NCBI GenBank assembly: GCA_003586115.2
Contig: QVOM02000001.1
Coordinates: forward strand, 17,931,291 to 17,995,290
Direction: 5' to 3'
Length of the DNA stretch: 64,000 nucleotides
From: Salvator merianae
Taxonomy: Eukaryota > Chordata > Lepidosauria > Squamata > Teiidae
Part shown: in pieces, positions 12,223 through 23,130 of the stretch
Layout of the letters: each line of letters opens with the position of its first letter
Position numbering within the stretch: the stretch's first letter is position 1
Position numbers and translations under genes: made by a program
The notes under the pieces: generated by a model
Told to the model about the DNA's origin: nothing
What the model saw: the letters and a program-made list of their open reading frames with translations, nothing else
Database searches by the model: none

Positions 12223-12823
12223 ATAGTAATCCATGAAAGAGTTTTCTGCAGACTTTGCCCACCTGGTGCCCTCTAACTATTTTGCATTAGATACTCCATC
12301 AGCTCCAGTGTTTTTGAGGATTGGTGGTTGAGCAGCAGTCCAAAACAGCTGAAGACTGGTTGAATTTGAAATGTGAATGTTGTCCAGTTTATGCTAAGAT
12401 TCCTACCTTGCCTGAGCCAAACCTGAAACTCCTATATAACCACCATAATCCATCCATGATTTCAGTTTTTGTGGTTTTTCTATTGACTCATGCACAGCTA
12501 ATGAGAGTAACATGGCCTTGGCTGTGTCCTTACATTTTGTAATTATACACTCCAGCTTTACCTATTTAACAGATATAATATACATCTTACTAAGGCAGGA
12601 AAAGTTGTTTGTAAGCATGTTATGAAGTGACATGGTGTTCTTGTGCAGATTCCACAGCTTCACGAAGAGACGGTACCTATCCACACCCCAATAACTACTT
12701 GCCACCCTCCTTCCTAGATCAAGAGGCCTCAGAATCAAGTAACCCATATCACTTTTTTTGGGGGGGGGAGGGGGCAGAGGTTGAAATAACATTAGAAAAA
12801 ACAGTGGATTTTTCTTTGACCAA
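12223..12823. other. unannotated non-coding sequence
   Basis: Contains a G-rich run at about 12760-12770. No exon or known repeat is recognised. Confidence 0.45.
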
Positions 12824-13125
12824 GGGCCTTTCCACACTTTCCATCTTGGAATGTTCGCAAGCAAACATTCCAAGACGGAACAGATCTCGTAGTGCGGCCG
12901 CCATTTGCACTGCAAGGACTGAAACATCCCAGCAATGGGCTTCCAGCATTCACAGTGCGAATGCTGGATGCCTGTGCCATGACAGCAGCCGGGGAAACAT
13001 CCAGCCGCTGCCATGTTGACTGGGGACACGGTGTGACTGAGCAGCCGCAGCCGCATTGTGCAGCATTTGCACCTGAAGTACATGCAAACTCTGTGTACCG
13101 GAAGCAGTCCAGCCGGCTGAAAATT
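12824..13125. mobile_element. MITE, family A, 3' truncated
   Basis: It starts GGGCCTTTCCACACTTTCC, followed by a hairpin at 12841-12876 (CTTGGAATGTT pairs with AAACATTCCAAG). The interior is shared with 59.9 kb, including 'ccagcattcacagtgcgaat' and 'ctgagcagccgcagccgcat'. The usual right terminus is missing. The frames here on both strands are repeat-derived. Confidence 0.65.
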
Positions 13126-13385
13126 TCACTCAGCTGTCAAACTCATGCGGTAACATCTGGCTAGTTCCGTCTTCCTCACAGGGTCACTGTGAAACTAACA
13201 GGGGTTGATGGGATTGTTGATCGTGAAAGAACAGAAAAGAAAAAAATATCATACAAAATACTAGTCAAAGTTGTGCAAATGATTCTCTGCTTTGTTATAC
13301 ATGTGTAACAGATAATCTCTTTCCTGGGAGAAAACAAGGCTCTCCTGGAAAGTGTTGAGTGGCCAAAGCCTAGGATTTGAGGCCA

Positions 13386-13963
13386 AGGACCATCTACACC
13401 TATGTTTTAATCTAGCTTCAGTTCACTTTCAGATTGAGAAGACACAGCAAACTTACAACCTATTTTCTTTCAGCACTATCTGACTCAGATAATGAGGAAA
13501 GAAAACAACTAGTCGCTTTGCTGGTACATTCTCTCTCAGGGCCTGTTCGCACTTTCCACCATGGAATGTTCGTCAGCAAACATTCCACAGTGGATTTGAC
13601 CATGCAGCACAGACACTGCCCACACTGCATGGCTGTACTCATGAATGCTGGTATCCTGGCTTGATTGGAACCATGGCAACAGCTCGGAAGCTACCATGGT
13701 GCGGCCATGCATTCTAAGTGCAGATGCACTTTACCGAGAACTGACGATCGGCTCCCGGTAAAGTTGTGGAGCGCTAATTTGTGCTCCGCAGCTATTTGTG
13801 ATCGGAAGGAGCGATATGCTGCTCCCAGTCATGAGGGCCTCCACAAAGTGCAGAAGTACTTGGCTAGCAAGTGTCCCTGATACTCGCTAGTGCAAAGTGC
13901 AAACAGGCCCTCATTCTGAAGGAAGACTGAAGCTGGATTAAAACTTAGGTATAGAAGGACCCT
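13386..13963. mobile_element. MITE, family B, interrupted by family A
   Basis: The left part (13386-13538) starts AGGACCATCTACACC and 'tatgttttaatctagcttc'. The right part (13914-13963) ends 'gctggattaaaacttaggt' plus AGAAGGACCC. Together they give one family B foldback split by the complete family A element at 13539-13910. The insertion order is therefore B first, A later. Confidence 0.75.
13539..13910. mobile_element. MITE, family A, complete, TSD TCA
   Basis: The ends are GGGCCTGTTCGCACTTT and GTGCAAACAGGCCC. The flanks are TCA (13536-13538) and TCA (13911-13913). Removing the element and one TCA restores a sequence close to the uninterrupted family B copy at 11.2 kb, which supports the 3-bp duplication. 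Hairpins lie inside both ends. On the left GGAATGTTCG pairs with CAAACATTCC. On the right GCTAGCAAGTGT pairs with ATACTCGCTAG. It is 372 bp and non-coding. Confidence 0.8.
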
Positions 13964-15104
13964 TGGTCTCTAAAAATACTGGCCGAATTTGGTAGTGGTG
14001 TGGATATAATAAAAATGGATACACCTCACCCCCCACCCCACCCCGGCCCGGCCTGGCCTGCTCTGTCAACGTGTTTCATTGGGCTGATCTGGGAAGTCCC
14101 TATCTTTGCCTTTCTCTCTCTCTCTCTCTCTGTGTGTACATGTTTAAAAAAAGGTCTTTAATGTCATGCTGGAAAATCAATTTGAGGTTAGGAGCACATG
14201 CCACTGTGATCTTTGATTTCTTTTTTTCTTTCACCAATCACTGCCCTCCCCTTCATCCCCCTCCAGCTTCAGATGCACAAAAAACTAAACACTTCCAAAT
14301 GTTAGCAAAGCGCAGACTCCAAATGACCACAAGAGCTGCCGTATCTTTAATTAGTGGCTTTTTCTTTTCCTAACTAAGGAGAAAATACAAGCAAAGGGAA
14401 GGCTCATTGGCTCCATAGCAAGGTCTCCTGTGTCAGGCAGAGGGTGATCATAAAAAAAAAAAGGAGAGGAGGGGAGAGCAACTGAGGAGGAGGAAACATG
14501 ATATCATTTGGTGCTGCTTATATGCTGGGACTCCTGATGGCATTTTCAAGGGAATTTCGGTTCTTCTTTAAAATGGTTGGGCACGATCATCCACCAGCAA
14601 GGTCAGCAGATAGACTACCCCAATTATTACATTTCCATCCTGAACAATAGAATAATTAGTGCTACCAAGAACAATATGCCTGCTCTGTGAGAAAGGCCAA
14701 ATTGACTGGAGTATGCATTAGGCATCTTCCATATGTGGGGGGTTAGCTGCACAAATCCATGCCAAATGCAGATGCCTCCTGCCCCAGAGGCTGTCAGAGG
14801 TGGCCTTCTGCAATAATGGGAGCAATGACGCTGAAGTCGCCCCCTGGCAACCAATTTTGCTTGGGGGGTGACATTCTTAACCTAAACCTGGAGTTCTCGG
14901 CCGCTTATAATGTACGCAACCTGATTTTTTTGTAGTACAACTGTTGCCTGGCTGGTGTCCTCAGCCAAGGAACTAAGTCCTGTGGCTGGGATCCATCTGC
15001 AGAAAGGTTCTGGGCAGTGCAGAGGTCCTCTTTGGAGATTGGTGCATTCAGTGGAGGCCCTTCAACAGTGGCTCAATGGCCACTCCAGTTCTGATCTGAG
15101 CTTT
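13964..15104. other. unannotated non-coding sequence with simple repeats
   Basis: Holds C-rich 'accccacccc' sequence at about 14025-14060, a (TC)n run at 14112-14132 and poly-A near 14450. No exon with supportable splice sites was recognised. Confidence 0.45.
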
Positions 15105-15172
15105 GTACAGATAGAGCCTTTGCCTAGGGGATGGTGAGACTCCGGTTCAAATCTCCATTTAGCCATGCCTTT
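15105..15172 (+). mobile_element. tRNA-derived SINE fragment
   Basis: 'Agagcctttgcctagggg', then the B-box-like GGTTCAAATCTCC and 'atttagccatg' follow the tRNA-derived head of a sauropsid SINE ('ggttagagtgttggac...gggttcaaatcc...cagccatg'). Only the head is present. Confidence 0.5.
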
Positions 15173-15276
15173 CAAAAACTCTAAGGTATTATAAGCTCTC
15201 TTTCAGGATAAAAATGTCCTAGGGAAGCTTCTATGATCAGTATGAATGGAGATAAGACTGCCTTTCCATTAACATA

Positions 15277-15368
15277 GGCTGCACCCAGACATCGCCCACT
15301 TATTCCACTATAGTTGGATATTCTGGAATAAAGCATGGATATTCTGGAATATCCTTCTGGATGCCGCC
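15277..15368. mobile_element. short MITE, family D
   Basis: GGCTGCACCCAGACATCGCC and 'acttattccactata' open it, and GGATGCCGCC closes it. The interior carries paired TGGATATTCTGGAATA motifs shared with 56.85 and 61.29 kb. It is 92 bp and mostly self-complementary. The flanking triplets ATA and TCA do not match well. Confidence 0.65.
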
Positions 15369-15899
15369 TCAATCTCAAACCGTTTAAAGCTGTGAATAAT
15401 AATATCAGCAGTGGCATGTTTGCGTTTTTTTTCTCTTTAATATTTTTTTTACAAAAGCACAGTTAAAATCAACACTGACACATATTAAATAATACATTCA
15501 CTACAGAGCAGTCTCATGATATATTTCACAGAGAATAATTCTATTATTGTAATAAGCTCTTATTTATTTATTTCAGCCAATGCCATTTTTCCAGGAAAGT
15601 GTTCTGTCTTTATGTTTGGAATGGCTTCAAACAGTGGTTTCCATATCCATTATGAAGATTCTTTTGTTATGATTCTTTGAAGAATCATACTTTTCTTTCT
15701 CAGTAATGATAGCATCAAGTACAATCTCCCACAATTTATTATACCGTACTTTCAATGTCAATTTCACCAGACAACAGTGGTGGTGGCACAGCACCAACTC
15801 TTTGTTTTTAAAAAAAATCAGTTTATTTAAATTTATAACACTTATACAGAACTTATACAACTAACACACGATGAACCAAAGTCCATTAAAATTTAACAT
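15369..15899. other. AT-rich spacer
   Basis: No recognised feature. The minus-strand 77-codon frame at 15627-15860 is AT-rich and looks like chance. Confidence 0.45.
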
Positions 15900-16342
15900 C
15901 ATTATCCTATTTGAAGGTGGAACAGACCACGCAGCGAGGACACTGTCCACACTGCGTGGCTGGAAACCTCACCTGAAACTGGCTACCAGCATTCACAGTG
16001 TCTGGCTGCCGCCGTGGCGACTGGCAGGCCCACGCAGTGTGCAGGCATATGCAGGTGCAATCGGGCCTGCATGATCAGGCCCGATCAGGGCATCAGGCAG
16101 CCCAATCATGCATTGCATGGCCCGACTGCACAGGCACATTCAGTGCATCGCACCGGCCTGGACACTGCACCACCAGGACTATCACATCCTGGTAAGACTG
16201 TGGAGCTAATTAGTGCTCCACAGGTATCCGTGATTGGGAGCGACTGTAACCTGCTCCTGGCCACTCGGGCCTCTGCAAGATGCAGATGCACTTGGTTAGC
16301 AAGCATTCTTGATGCTTGCTAGGCCAAAGTGCAAACAGGTGC
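15900..16342. mobile_element. MITE, family A, left end lost
   Basis: The interior 'gaccacgcagcgaggacact' matches the 13.6 kb copy. The right subterminal hairpin is well kept (TTAGCAAGCAT pairs with ATGCTTGCTAG, about 16296-16321), followed by AAGTGCAAACAGG. The usual left terminus was not found. GC-rich repeats of 'cccgatcaggcc' lie inside. Confidence 0.6.
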
Positions 16343-17695
16343 AATTTTTCTGGCAGTTGGAAGGTATGTGACTAGCTCAAATGTAGATACAACAACGCAG
16401 CTGAATTTGCTACTCGATCGTCTTACATATTCAAGTACAGTAGTTTTCCCCTCACTATTAATGAGGGCTGTATTGTGACCACGTAGCACAGATCTAAAAA
16501 CTGGCTAATATTGAGGAACTGGAAAATGGGGGTTCCCAATCCTGCTCTTTTTTCTTTTTTTAATGGAAAAAAGCACAATTCAGGGGCATAAGCTTTCTAC
16601 TTTTGAGTAAAGGGCAACTCTAATGGTCCCTTGCAAACATCCAAATCTCATAGTAAAGGACCCTCTAATCTACATTTGAGTTTCTCTAAGCAGTGCCAGC
16701 ATGATGCCCATGAGTACAATAGTGCCTGAAAATCTTCTGAACCTGTCCCCCCCCCCCCAACTCTTGCTTACTGCCTTGGGGAAAAGAAGGAACCAGAGAC
16801 TATGGTGGCCAGGGCAAGCCTTCAAAATTCCAGATGCTCCCACAGGCCTCAAAAGGCTAGCAATCCATGCTGTAGATCATTAACTAAAACAATCCAGATT
16901 AAAAAGAGGAAGGAGGGGTGGTCATCTTTGCCACTCTTGTTGCCATTGGGAGTCAGGGAGAAGCTCTTACTAACTCACTGCAAATCATCTAGCAACCTTG
17001 CATTAATCAGATCCATGTTGCCTTGCCTTTGCAGGCTGCCTATCCCAGGGATCTATGACCACACTGTAATTTTTCTGACTCCCTGTAAAGTGTTGTTTAA
17101 CCTAAATTCTTCCTTCAAAGGTGAATCTTTGCTTCCTTTTCCTCAATGTCTTCTTTTCTAAGATAAACACACTTAGATTCAGTATCTTCTATCCTTACAA
17201 CGCGTCGTTTGTCTCCTAGCTAGGTATATTTTTATTTGGGGGACTCCCTTCTGAATCTTTGCTTGCATCGGTCTGGAAGGGTGAAATGGCAAATTTGGGA
17301 TCAGGTATGAGCAGTTCCCAGCAGGCAGGCTGAGGCTTCCCGTGAGACTCTTCTAAAGGACCACGAGAAGCACATCATGTGAAGCCCCTAAGCACAAGTC
17401 TGAAAAAAAGCCTCATTGGCCACCACCAATTGCCTACCCAGCAGAGTAGCAGGGACATTGGTGGGGTGGCATTCTGACATCCCCGGATCCCTTTTGTTCT
17501 CCCCCTGCAATACGCAAAATACAGTCCCAAAAAGAAGTGGACACAGTGCAGCTGGTAATAGAAGAAGTAAGCTGTCTAACTCCCTGCTTCTAGGACATGG
17601 TTGCTGCTCTAGATACTTTGCATTACATTGGAGTGGCCTTTGGGGACCCCAAGATTCCTGCCCTACCAATCCTGGCAGAGCAGATGATGCCAAAA
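16343..17695. other. unannotated non-coding sequence
   Basis: A 12-base C run is at 16747-16758. The small frames here show no recognisable domain. Confidence 0.45.
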
Positions 17696-17754
17696 TTCCT
17701 TCCTTCCTTCCTTCCTTCCTTCCTTCCTTCCTTCCTTCCTTCCTTCCTTCCTTC
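17696..17754. repeat. (CTTC)n microsatellite
   Basis: About 14 uninterrupted TTCC units. The array is pure, so it is probably length-polymorphic. Confidence 0.95.
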
Positions 17755-17944
17755 TACATAACTGCAGTCAGTTCCAGGATACCAGTGCCTCTCTCTACAT
17801 GGAGCTGGAGAGGCCAACTTAAGCCTTACTGTCCAATGTTCTGTCTAATATGAAGCTTGAGAGACAACTAGAAGCCAGCCAAGCACCCACCCACTTCCCT
17901 TTACAGTTTTCACGTGCTTGGCCACTCTTGGTACCCTCAATTCA

Positions 17945-18151
17945 GCTGATTCCAGAAGGTGATTGCCTGACATCAAAGGTAAGCATTGCTATTACGGGAA
18001 ACCCAGCATCGTTGTTGGGTTTTCTGTAAAAGCGATATTACGGGTTTTCGGTCCCTGAGCGGTGCTATATTTGGAATGCCACAGATAAGTCTAGCATTCC
18101 CAGTATAATGCCTAGACAGTTGTGGGTTTTACCACATGTCTGGAGACAGCC
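17945..18151. mobile_element. MITE, family D-like, TSD TCA
   Basis: The left end GCTGATTCCAGAAGG and right end GTCTGGAGACAGCC are inverted copies. TCA flanks both sides (17942-17944, 18152-18154). Internal 'aagcgatattacgg' resembles the inverted 'aatatcgcttacc' of the 35.7 kb copy. It is 207 bp and non-coding. Confidence 0.6.
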
Positions 18152-18289
18152 TCAGTGTTAGCTATGCTCTTGCTCAAAGGTGACTTTGTATCTCTTTGAA
18201 CAGCCAGGCAATCATTTGGCTGGACCTACTGATCAAAAAAGGGAGCAAACCATAGAGCCCTGTTGCAAGAACATAACTTTTGCATAGGG

Positions 18290-18370
18290 AGAACCACAAC
18301 TCAGTGGTAGAACATCTGTTTTACATGCAGTTTGCAGATTCAGTCTCCAGCCTCCATCCAGGAGAAAGTA
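18290..18370 (+). mobile_element. tRNA-derived SINE head
   Basis: CAACTCAGTGGTAGAACATC matches the tRNA A-box module (TAGCTCAGTGGTAGAGC). It is followed by 'ttttacatgcag' and a degraded B-box. This is the typical head of squamate tRNA SINEs; the rest is lost. Confidence 0.6.
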
Positions 18371-19729
18371 ATGGCTACAAATCGCATCCATGCTGTTACA
18401 GAGATAAGAACACTACATGGATGTGTCCACATAACCACTAGGAGTCACACTCCATCCAGGGGCATCTTTACTTCTATTTGTAATCTTTGTGTGAAGCTGT
18501 TCTGAGTCCAGGTCCCTGAACTCCAGTAGATGCTAAGGAGCTTGAATTAGAATTACTTTGATTTCAGTAGAAAAAAATCCCATTCTTTTCTCCATTGTTC
18601 CTTAAATGGAAAATAAACGAGTTACAAATCTACTAAATAATAAATCCACTTCCAGGGCCACCTGACAAAAACAAGATACAATTTTTCTTGATCCTGGAAA
18701 GAAACATCTATAAACCAGTACTGACATCTTTATATGGCAATCAGTGGGGCTTAGCTGATAGCATGATTTTACTCTTTTTGTTTGGTTATTCATTATAAAA
18801 CCTATGTAGTTTTTGTTGTTTTAGTTGTTGTTGCCTACTACTTATCAGTGGTTTCTCCTTTTAATTTTGTGTGGTCTCCCATCTCCAATGTTTATTGCAT
18901 ATCATTCATTGCTGAACTAATTTTTCTTTTTGCCTGGTTCTATATGCTTGCAGACTCTTCACTACATAATTAAAGAACTACTGTTGTAGTTATTTGAAAA
19001 GTTCAAGATACCATCCTTAAGTTTAGCAAGCTCATTTATGTTCTGCAACAATTTAAAAAATATTTATTCCAAATCAGTGGTCACAATAGTCAGAGGAAAA
19101 CAATAGGAAAACATAAAAATCTAAGATGGACTGCACCATTGAGAGAAGCAGTTCAAGTAAAGCTCACTTCTGGTTTTATGCTTTTCTGGAAAATGCTTGC
19201 AGACATTTACTTGGGAACTGATGGATACATATTATAAATAAAATAAAAGGCACTAGTGAATTCAGGCTCAGAAATAGCTCCCTTTGAAAGGTTCTTACAC
19301 ATTCATCAGTAAAAATATCTGCTTAGGGAGACTGCCCAATTGCTTCAGCAAAAGACAGTTTGAGTGGTTAAAAGAATGAAAAAGATGCCGCCAGGAAAAC
19401 TGAAGTATATGGTACTCTAGATCAGTATTTTCCAAATATTTTGAATATGTGGAAGAGTTGTTTTTCTGTATTAAACAGGGGAAACCCAGGAGTGACTGCT
19501 CTACCCTGAGCAAAATAAACTGTGCACGCATTTGGCACATCTGATGGCTACCAAGACGTGTAACGGTTGCAGTCCATTGCTTGCTGACTTCAGCTGAACC
19601 ATGTTAGGTTTGCTTGTGAATAAGCAAGCTCAAGGCTGCATGGTTAACTTCTTTCATATACATTCCGTCCACATTATCTTTGGATTAGCGTTCTACTGCA
19701 GGGTTCTAAGCCCTCATCCTCCTAAATCT
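18371..19729. other. AT-rich sequence upstream of the CpG region
   Basis: No repeats or exons were recognised. Small frames such as 18782-18973 are T-rich and hydrophobic by composition only. Confidence 0.45.
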
Positions 19730-20399
19730 AGATACCTCCGGAAGAAGGGCTTGCTTGCTCACTTTGGGCGCCGTTTCTACAAGCGGTGCACCAACTCCCC
19801 CCCCCCGCCTTCGGGCTGTCCGCAATTCATGGCTGCACTCTGTGCACTAACTGCCTGCAGTCACCTCGCATCACACCGTGTTTGTGCAAAATGCCTCCTG
19901 ATGCGGTTTTCCACCCAACGTGCAGAAATTTCCAGCTTTCGAGGCTGTTTTGCAGTTTGTCCACATGGCAAACCTTAAAATATGGACTCCCTCACAGGAA
20001 CATTCCCCCAGAGCAGGGCAGAGTGAGCGAGAGAGGTTTCCAACACACCAAGGAAACCCTCCCTCCTGACTGGCAAGTTTTGTAATCCAAGGAGTTGCCG
20101 TGCCGGGCGCATCTGGGTATCCGCGATGAAAAGTTAAATGGTCCCCTCTCTTCTTGCATTGTTTTTGTGCTTGAGGCGCAACGCATGCGGTCGGGGGAGT
20201 AATTTCCAGAGGAATAGCTGCGCTTGTGGCTTTAAAACGAGCAAAAAATGCCTGCATAAACCGAAAGCCTCACAACTCCCCCACCCCCGGGCATCCTCCC
20301 TCATTCATTTCCACGAGCGTCCTATACAACTTCCTCAGGAAGCGAATGATGCCTTTGAAGGTCCCTCCTCGATCATCTTCCAGGCCCGCACCTCACTTT

Positions 20400-20626
20400 G
20401 GGACCTGTCTACACCTAAGTTTCAATCCAGGTTCAGTTCGCTTTCAGAGTGAGAGAACATATCAGCAAAGCGACCAGCGGTTTTCTTTCCGCATTTATAT
20501 CTAACTCAGAAAATCCACCTTTGGTCTGGATAATGTGGAAGGCAAATGACTAGCCACTTTGCTGATGAGTTGACTCACTGCGGAGGTGGGCTAAAGTTGG
20601 ATTGAAACTGAGGTGCAGATGGGCCC
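20400..20626. mobile_element. MITE, family B, in the promoter region
   Basis: GGGACCTGTCTACACC plus 'taagtttcaatccaggttc' pairs with 'gttggattgaaactgaggtg' plus CAGATGGGCCC. Inside are 'atcagcaaagcgacc' and its inverted partner 'gccactttgctgat'. It is 227 bp, about 250 bp upstream of the densest CpG block, so it could affect promoter evolution. Confidence 0.7.
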
Positions 20627-21212
20627 TAGGTGTCTCTCAGCTACCTGTCCTACTCAGCCCCCGGATTGGCACAGCAAAACAGCACAGGGGCTTTCCCTTG
20701 GATGCTGTCTTTCCTCATCACACACTCTCTCCCCACTTACTTCCTCCTTACACGTCGAAGCCCCCCCCCCGTTTCTTTTCATGACTCCTGTGCTTTGTTT
20801 GTCTCTTTAATCTCTCTCAATCTCTCTCTCTGTCCCTGCTCCCCTCCTCTTTTTCTCCCTGTTAAGTCTGAGGGGGAAAGCCTCCCTCTGAAGAAGACGT
20901 CGGCTGCTTCCCTCCCGTCCGTCCGCACCGCCACCGCTACCGCTACATACAGCAGCCACAGAGTCCCTCCTCCTTTATTGGATACTAGCGGGTCCTCAAA
21001 GGCTCCCAGGCTGTAATTAGAGGGTGGATCCTCTAAAGCAGAGAAGCGCTCGCTCGCTCGCCCTCGCCTCGCTCTCCGCCCCCCCCCGTCTCTTCCAACC
21101 CCAGACCAAGCAACCCGTCCTCTTTTTTCGCTTCTTGTCTCTCTCCTTCCTTCTTCCTCAAAACTCTGCAGCACACAAACCTCCAAACCCTCGGGCTGGG
21201 ACAGCGGCAGCG

Positions 21213-21257
21213 ATGGCATCGTCAGTGCCGGAGGAAACCATCGCCCTGCTGAGGTGA
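21213..21257 (+). CDS. 14-codon ORF in the CpG island: uORF or start of first coding exon
   Basis: ATG at 21213 has G at -3 and G at +4, a strong Kozak context. The frame reads MASSVPEETIALLR and stops at TGA 21255-21257. If splicing uses the GT at 21253 (CTGAG|GTGACC, a weak donor) this would be the start of a protein. If it uses a better donor downstream (CCAG|GTGGGA at 21316 or AAAA|GTAAGG at 21350) it is an upstream ORF in a 5' untranslated region. I do not recognise the peptide. Either reading is inference. Confidence 0.35.
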   Translation: MASSVPEETIALLR

Positions 21258-21315
21258 CCACCGGTGCCCGGAGAGCGTCCTGGCTAGAAGCACCCTGGAG
21301 CTTTTGTCGGACCAG

Positions 21316-21351
21316 GTGGGAAAGACAAACCTCACGGAAGGAGAGAAAAGT
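21316..21351 (+). promoter_or_regulatory. candidate first-exon splice donors
   Basis: Two sites fit the MAG|GTRAGT consensus: CCAG|GTGGGA (GT at 21316) and AAAA|GTAAGG (GT at 21350, the better match). Both are followed by T-rich sequence typical of intron. No acceptor can be paired without transcript data. Confidence 0.35.
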
Positions 21352-21500
21352 AAGGGAGAGTTTGATTTTTAACCTTTTTTTTTTTTTCTTGCTCCATCGT
21401 CTCTTAGTTTTGCCGTCTTCTCAACCGCCACCCTGCTAGGAAAACTTAACCACTGAAAAGAGACGGGAGCGGGCGGGGGAGAGCGGACAACTTTGACGCA

Positions 21501-22544
21501 GAGTTTATCCAAAGGGGCTAAAGAAGTTTGCCTTAACTTTTTTTTTTTTTAGAGCCCGTGTAATGTGCTGGGATGGGCAGCCCTTCTAAGGTGTCTTTTG
21601 TTTGTCACCTGCAATTAACTTGTAGTTAATGGATGTTTCTTTTTATTAAAAATAAGCTACATTTTCCCGATAAGTACGTGTGAATGTGTGCGTGTTTGCT
21701 TGCTTGCGTGCGATCATTCCCCCCGTCTCCATTTGATGACCAGCAAAATCCTTCACCAGTTCGATTTTGGAAGAGGAGGGAGAGGTGGGTTCTGCTCCTG
21801 AGTGAAACTGATTTTGTTCTGAGATACCTACCACCCGCCTCCTTCTAAAGCAGGAGGGTTGAGAAACTCGCAGATGAAAACGAACTTCTCAAGCAGCCGA
21901 ATTTGCAAATATTTAAGTTACAGCAGAGGACAAAACTCTCAGTTCAGGGCTATTTTCGGATATTATTCACTGAGGGTTTCTTCTCGCCCCCCCCCTCCTC
22001 CCCATCCAATCTTTCTGTTTGCAATTTTTAAACTTTTATTTTTTTTAAATCTAGTCTTGGTATAACGCGAAAGTGTGAACTTCGGGGATTTGAAAGGGTT
22101 AGCTTGATAACAAGCCGTTTTAATTAAAAATGAGACTAATGATTGACTGGAAAATAAAAGCAGCTAGTTTTTAAACTTTTTTTTAGGGACGGCCAGTTGT
22201 TTGAAGTTTGTTTTTTGTTTTTTTAAAAAAGAGTTGTGTGCAATACAGGATGGAAATAGGTGCATTAATAAGGTCATGTTCCACATTAAAGAAAAGCCTC
22301 GAGACAGGCGCCCCTTTCCGTCAAGGCTGAAATGCAGAGCCTTGGAAGAGTGGAAGCCACGGACTCCACTAAAGTCCTCGCTTTTGGTGAGTCGGCATTC
22401 CATTGTCGGAATGGAACCTTGGGGGCTTCCTAGCCGAAAGAACTTTGTTTCAGATTACAAAAAAATTACTTTAAGCGTTGTAGCTTAGGAAGACGCTAAA
22501 ACTACTTTAGACTAGGTATAACATGCTGATTCATTCAAGAGCTC

Positions 22545-22547
<3 letters not shown>
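21501..22547. other. possible first-intron sequence
   Basis: AT-rich sequence just downstream of the CpG region. No repeat was recognised, and it may contain regulatory sequence. A C-rich run is at about 21987-21995. Confidence 0.35.
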
Positions 22548-22578
<31 letters not shown>

Positions 22579-22606
22579 ACACACATGCATGCACACACGC
22601 ACACAC
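22548..22606. repeat. (GT)n-(CA)n compound microsatellite
   Basis: About 14 GT units run straight into interrupted CA units. The two halves can pair as a hairpin. Confidence 0.9.
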
Positions 22607-22934
22607 AGAGAGAAGATAAGCAGGTTGCTGGTTGAAAGCACATGAACTGTTCAAAGATTCAATTTTAGTTAACAAGTACACTTTTTTTCCTAAGGCTTAC
22701 TCAGTGATAATTACACCCAATAAGCTAACAAGTACACTTCAGCAAACTGCATGGCTGATCAATTTGGTTGAAACATTTATCTTCCTTCCAGAAGTACTTT
22801 TCTGCAGTCCACTTATGAGTAATTGTAAGCGTTTGGGTATTACTTGAGGGTTCTTATGTAGTAACTTACTGATACTGCAACAATGGTCCCGTAAGGTAGG
22901 TTGGTATTATTTAATTCCTGTGAAGTAGATGGAG
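22607..22934. other. unannotated non-coding sequence
   Basis: A 'taacaagtacactt' motif occurs twice (about 22670 and 22727). Nothing else is recognised. Confidence 0.45.
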
Positions 22935-23130
22935 GGGAGTGGCTTGAGGGTTGAGCAAATACCCTGGAAAGCAAACAATTGCAGGTTCGATCCCCAGCCT
23001 CTCTTGGAAGTAGGCGGTGACAAATTATTTATCTATCTTTGCCAAGGAAGCTGCGTAGAGGTGCCCATGGGGACACTCATCTAGACAGTTAGGAGTCGGA
23101 ACTGCCTTGATGGAACCCAGCAACAATGGC
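22935..23130 (+). mobile_element. tRNA-derived SINE
   Basis: The B-box GCAGGTTCGATCCCC (22981-22995) is intact. It is followed by the body and the 'gccaaggaagctgcgtagag ... gtcggaactgccttgatgg' module seen in several sauropsid SINEs. The A-box side is more diverged. Confidence 0.6.

Larger units (their letters stand above)
19730..21500 (+). promoter_or_regulatory. CpG-rich region, probable promoter and first exon
   Basis: CpG dinucleotides rise sharply from about 19730 and are densest at 20880-21290 (gacgtcgg, ccgtccgtccgcaccgcc, cgctcgctcgctcg). The flanks are CpG-poor. Polypyrimidine tracts lead into it, and an inverted CCAAT box (ATTGG, about 20979) is present. Plus orientation is inferred from the splice-donor candidates at 21316 and 21350. 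A family B MITE splits the region at 20400-20626. I do not recognise the host gene. A 160-codon minus-strand frame here is compositional. Confidence 0.65.

Noticed and set aside
12562..13083. 173-codon minus-strand frame
   Set aside because: Much of it lies in a truncated family A MITE, and the plus strand is equally open there.
17696..17754. Possible CRISPR-like array
   Set aside because: Pure 4-bp microsatellite with no spacers. Nothing in the window has repeat-spacer structure.
17623..17817. EGRKEGRK repeat peptide
   Set aside because: Direct translation of the (CTTC)n microsatellite.
20779..21261. 160-codon minus-strand frame in the CpG region
   Set aside because: Arg/Gly-rich composition is expected from antisense reading of CpG-rich DNA. 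The splice-donor signals favour the plus strand.
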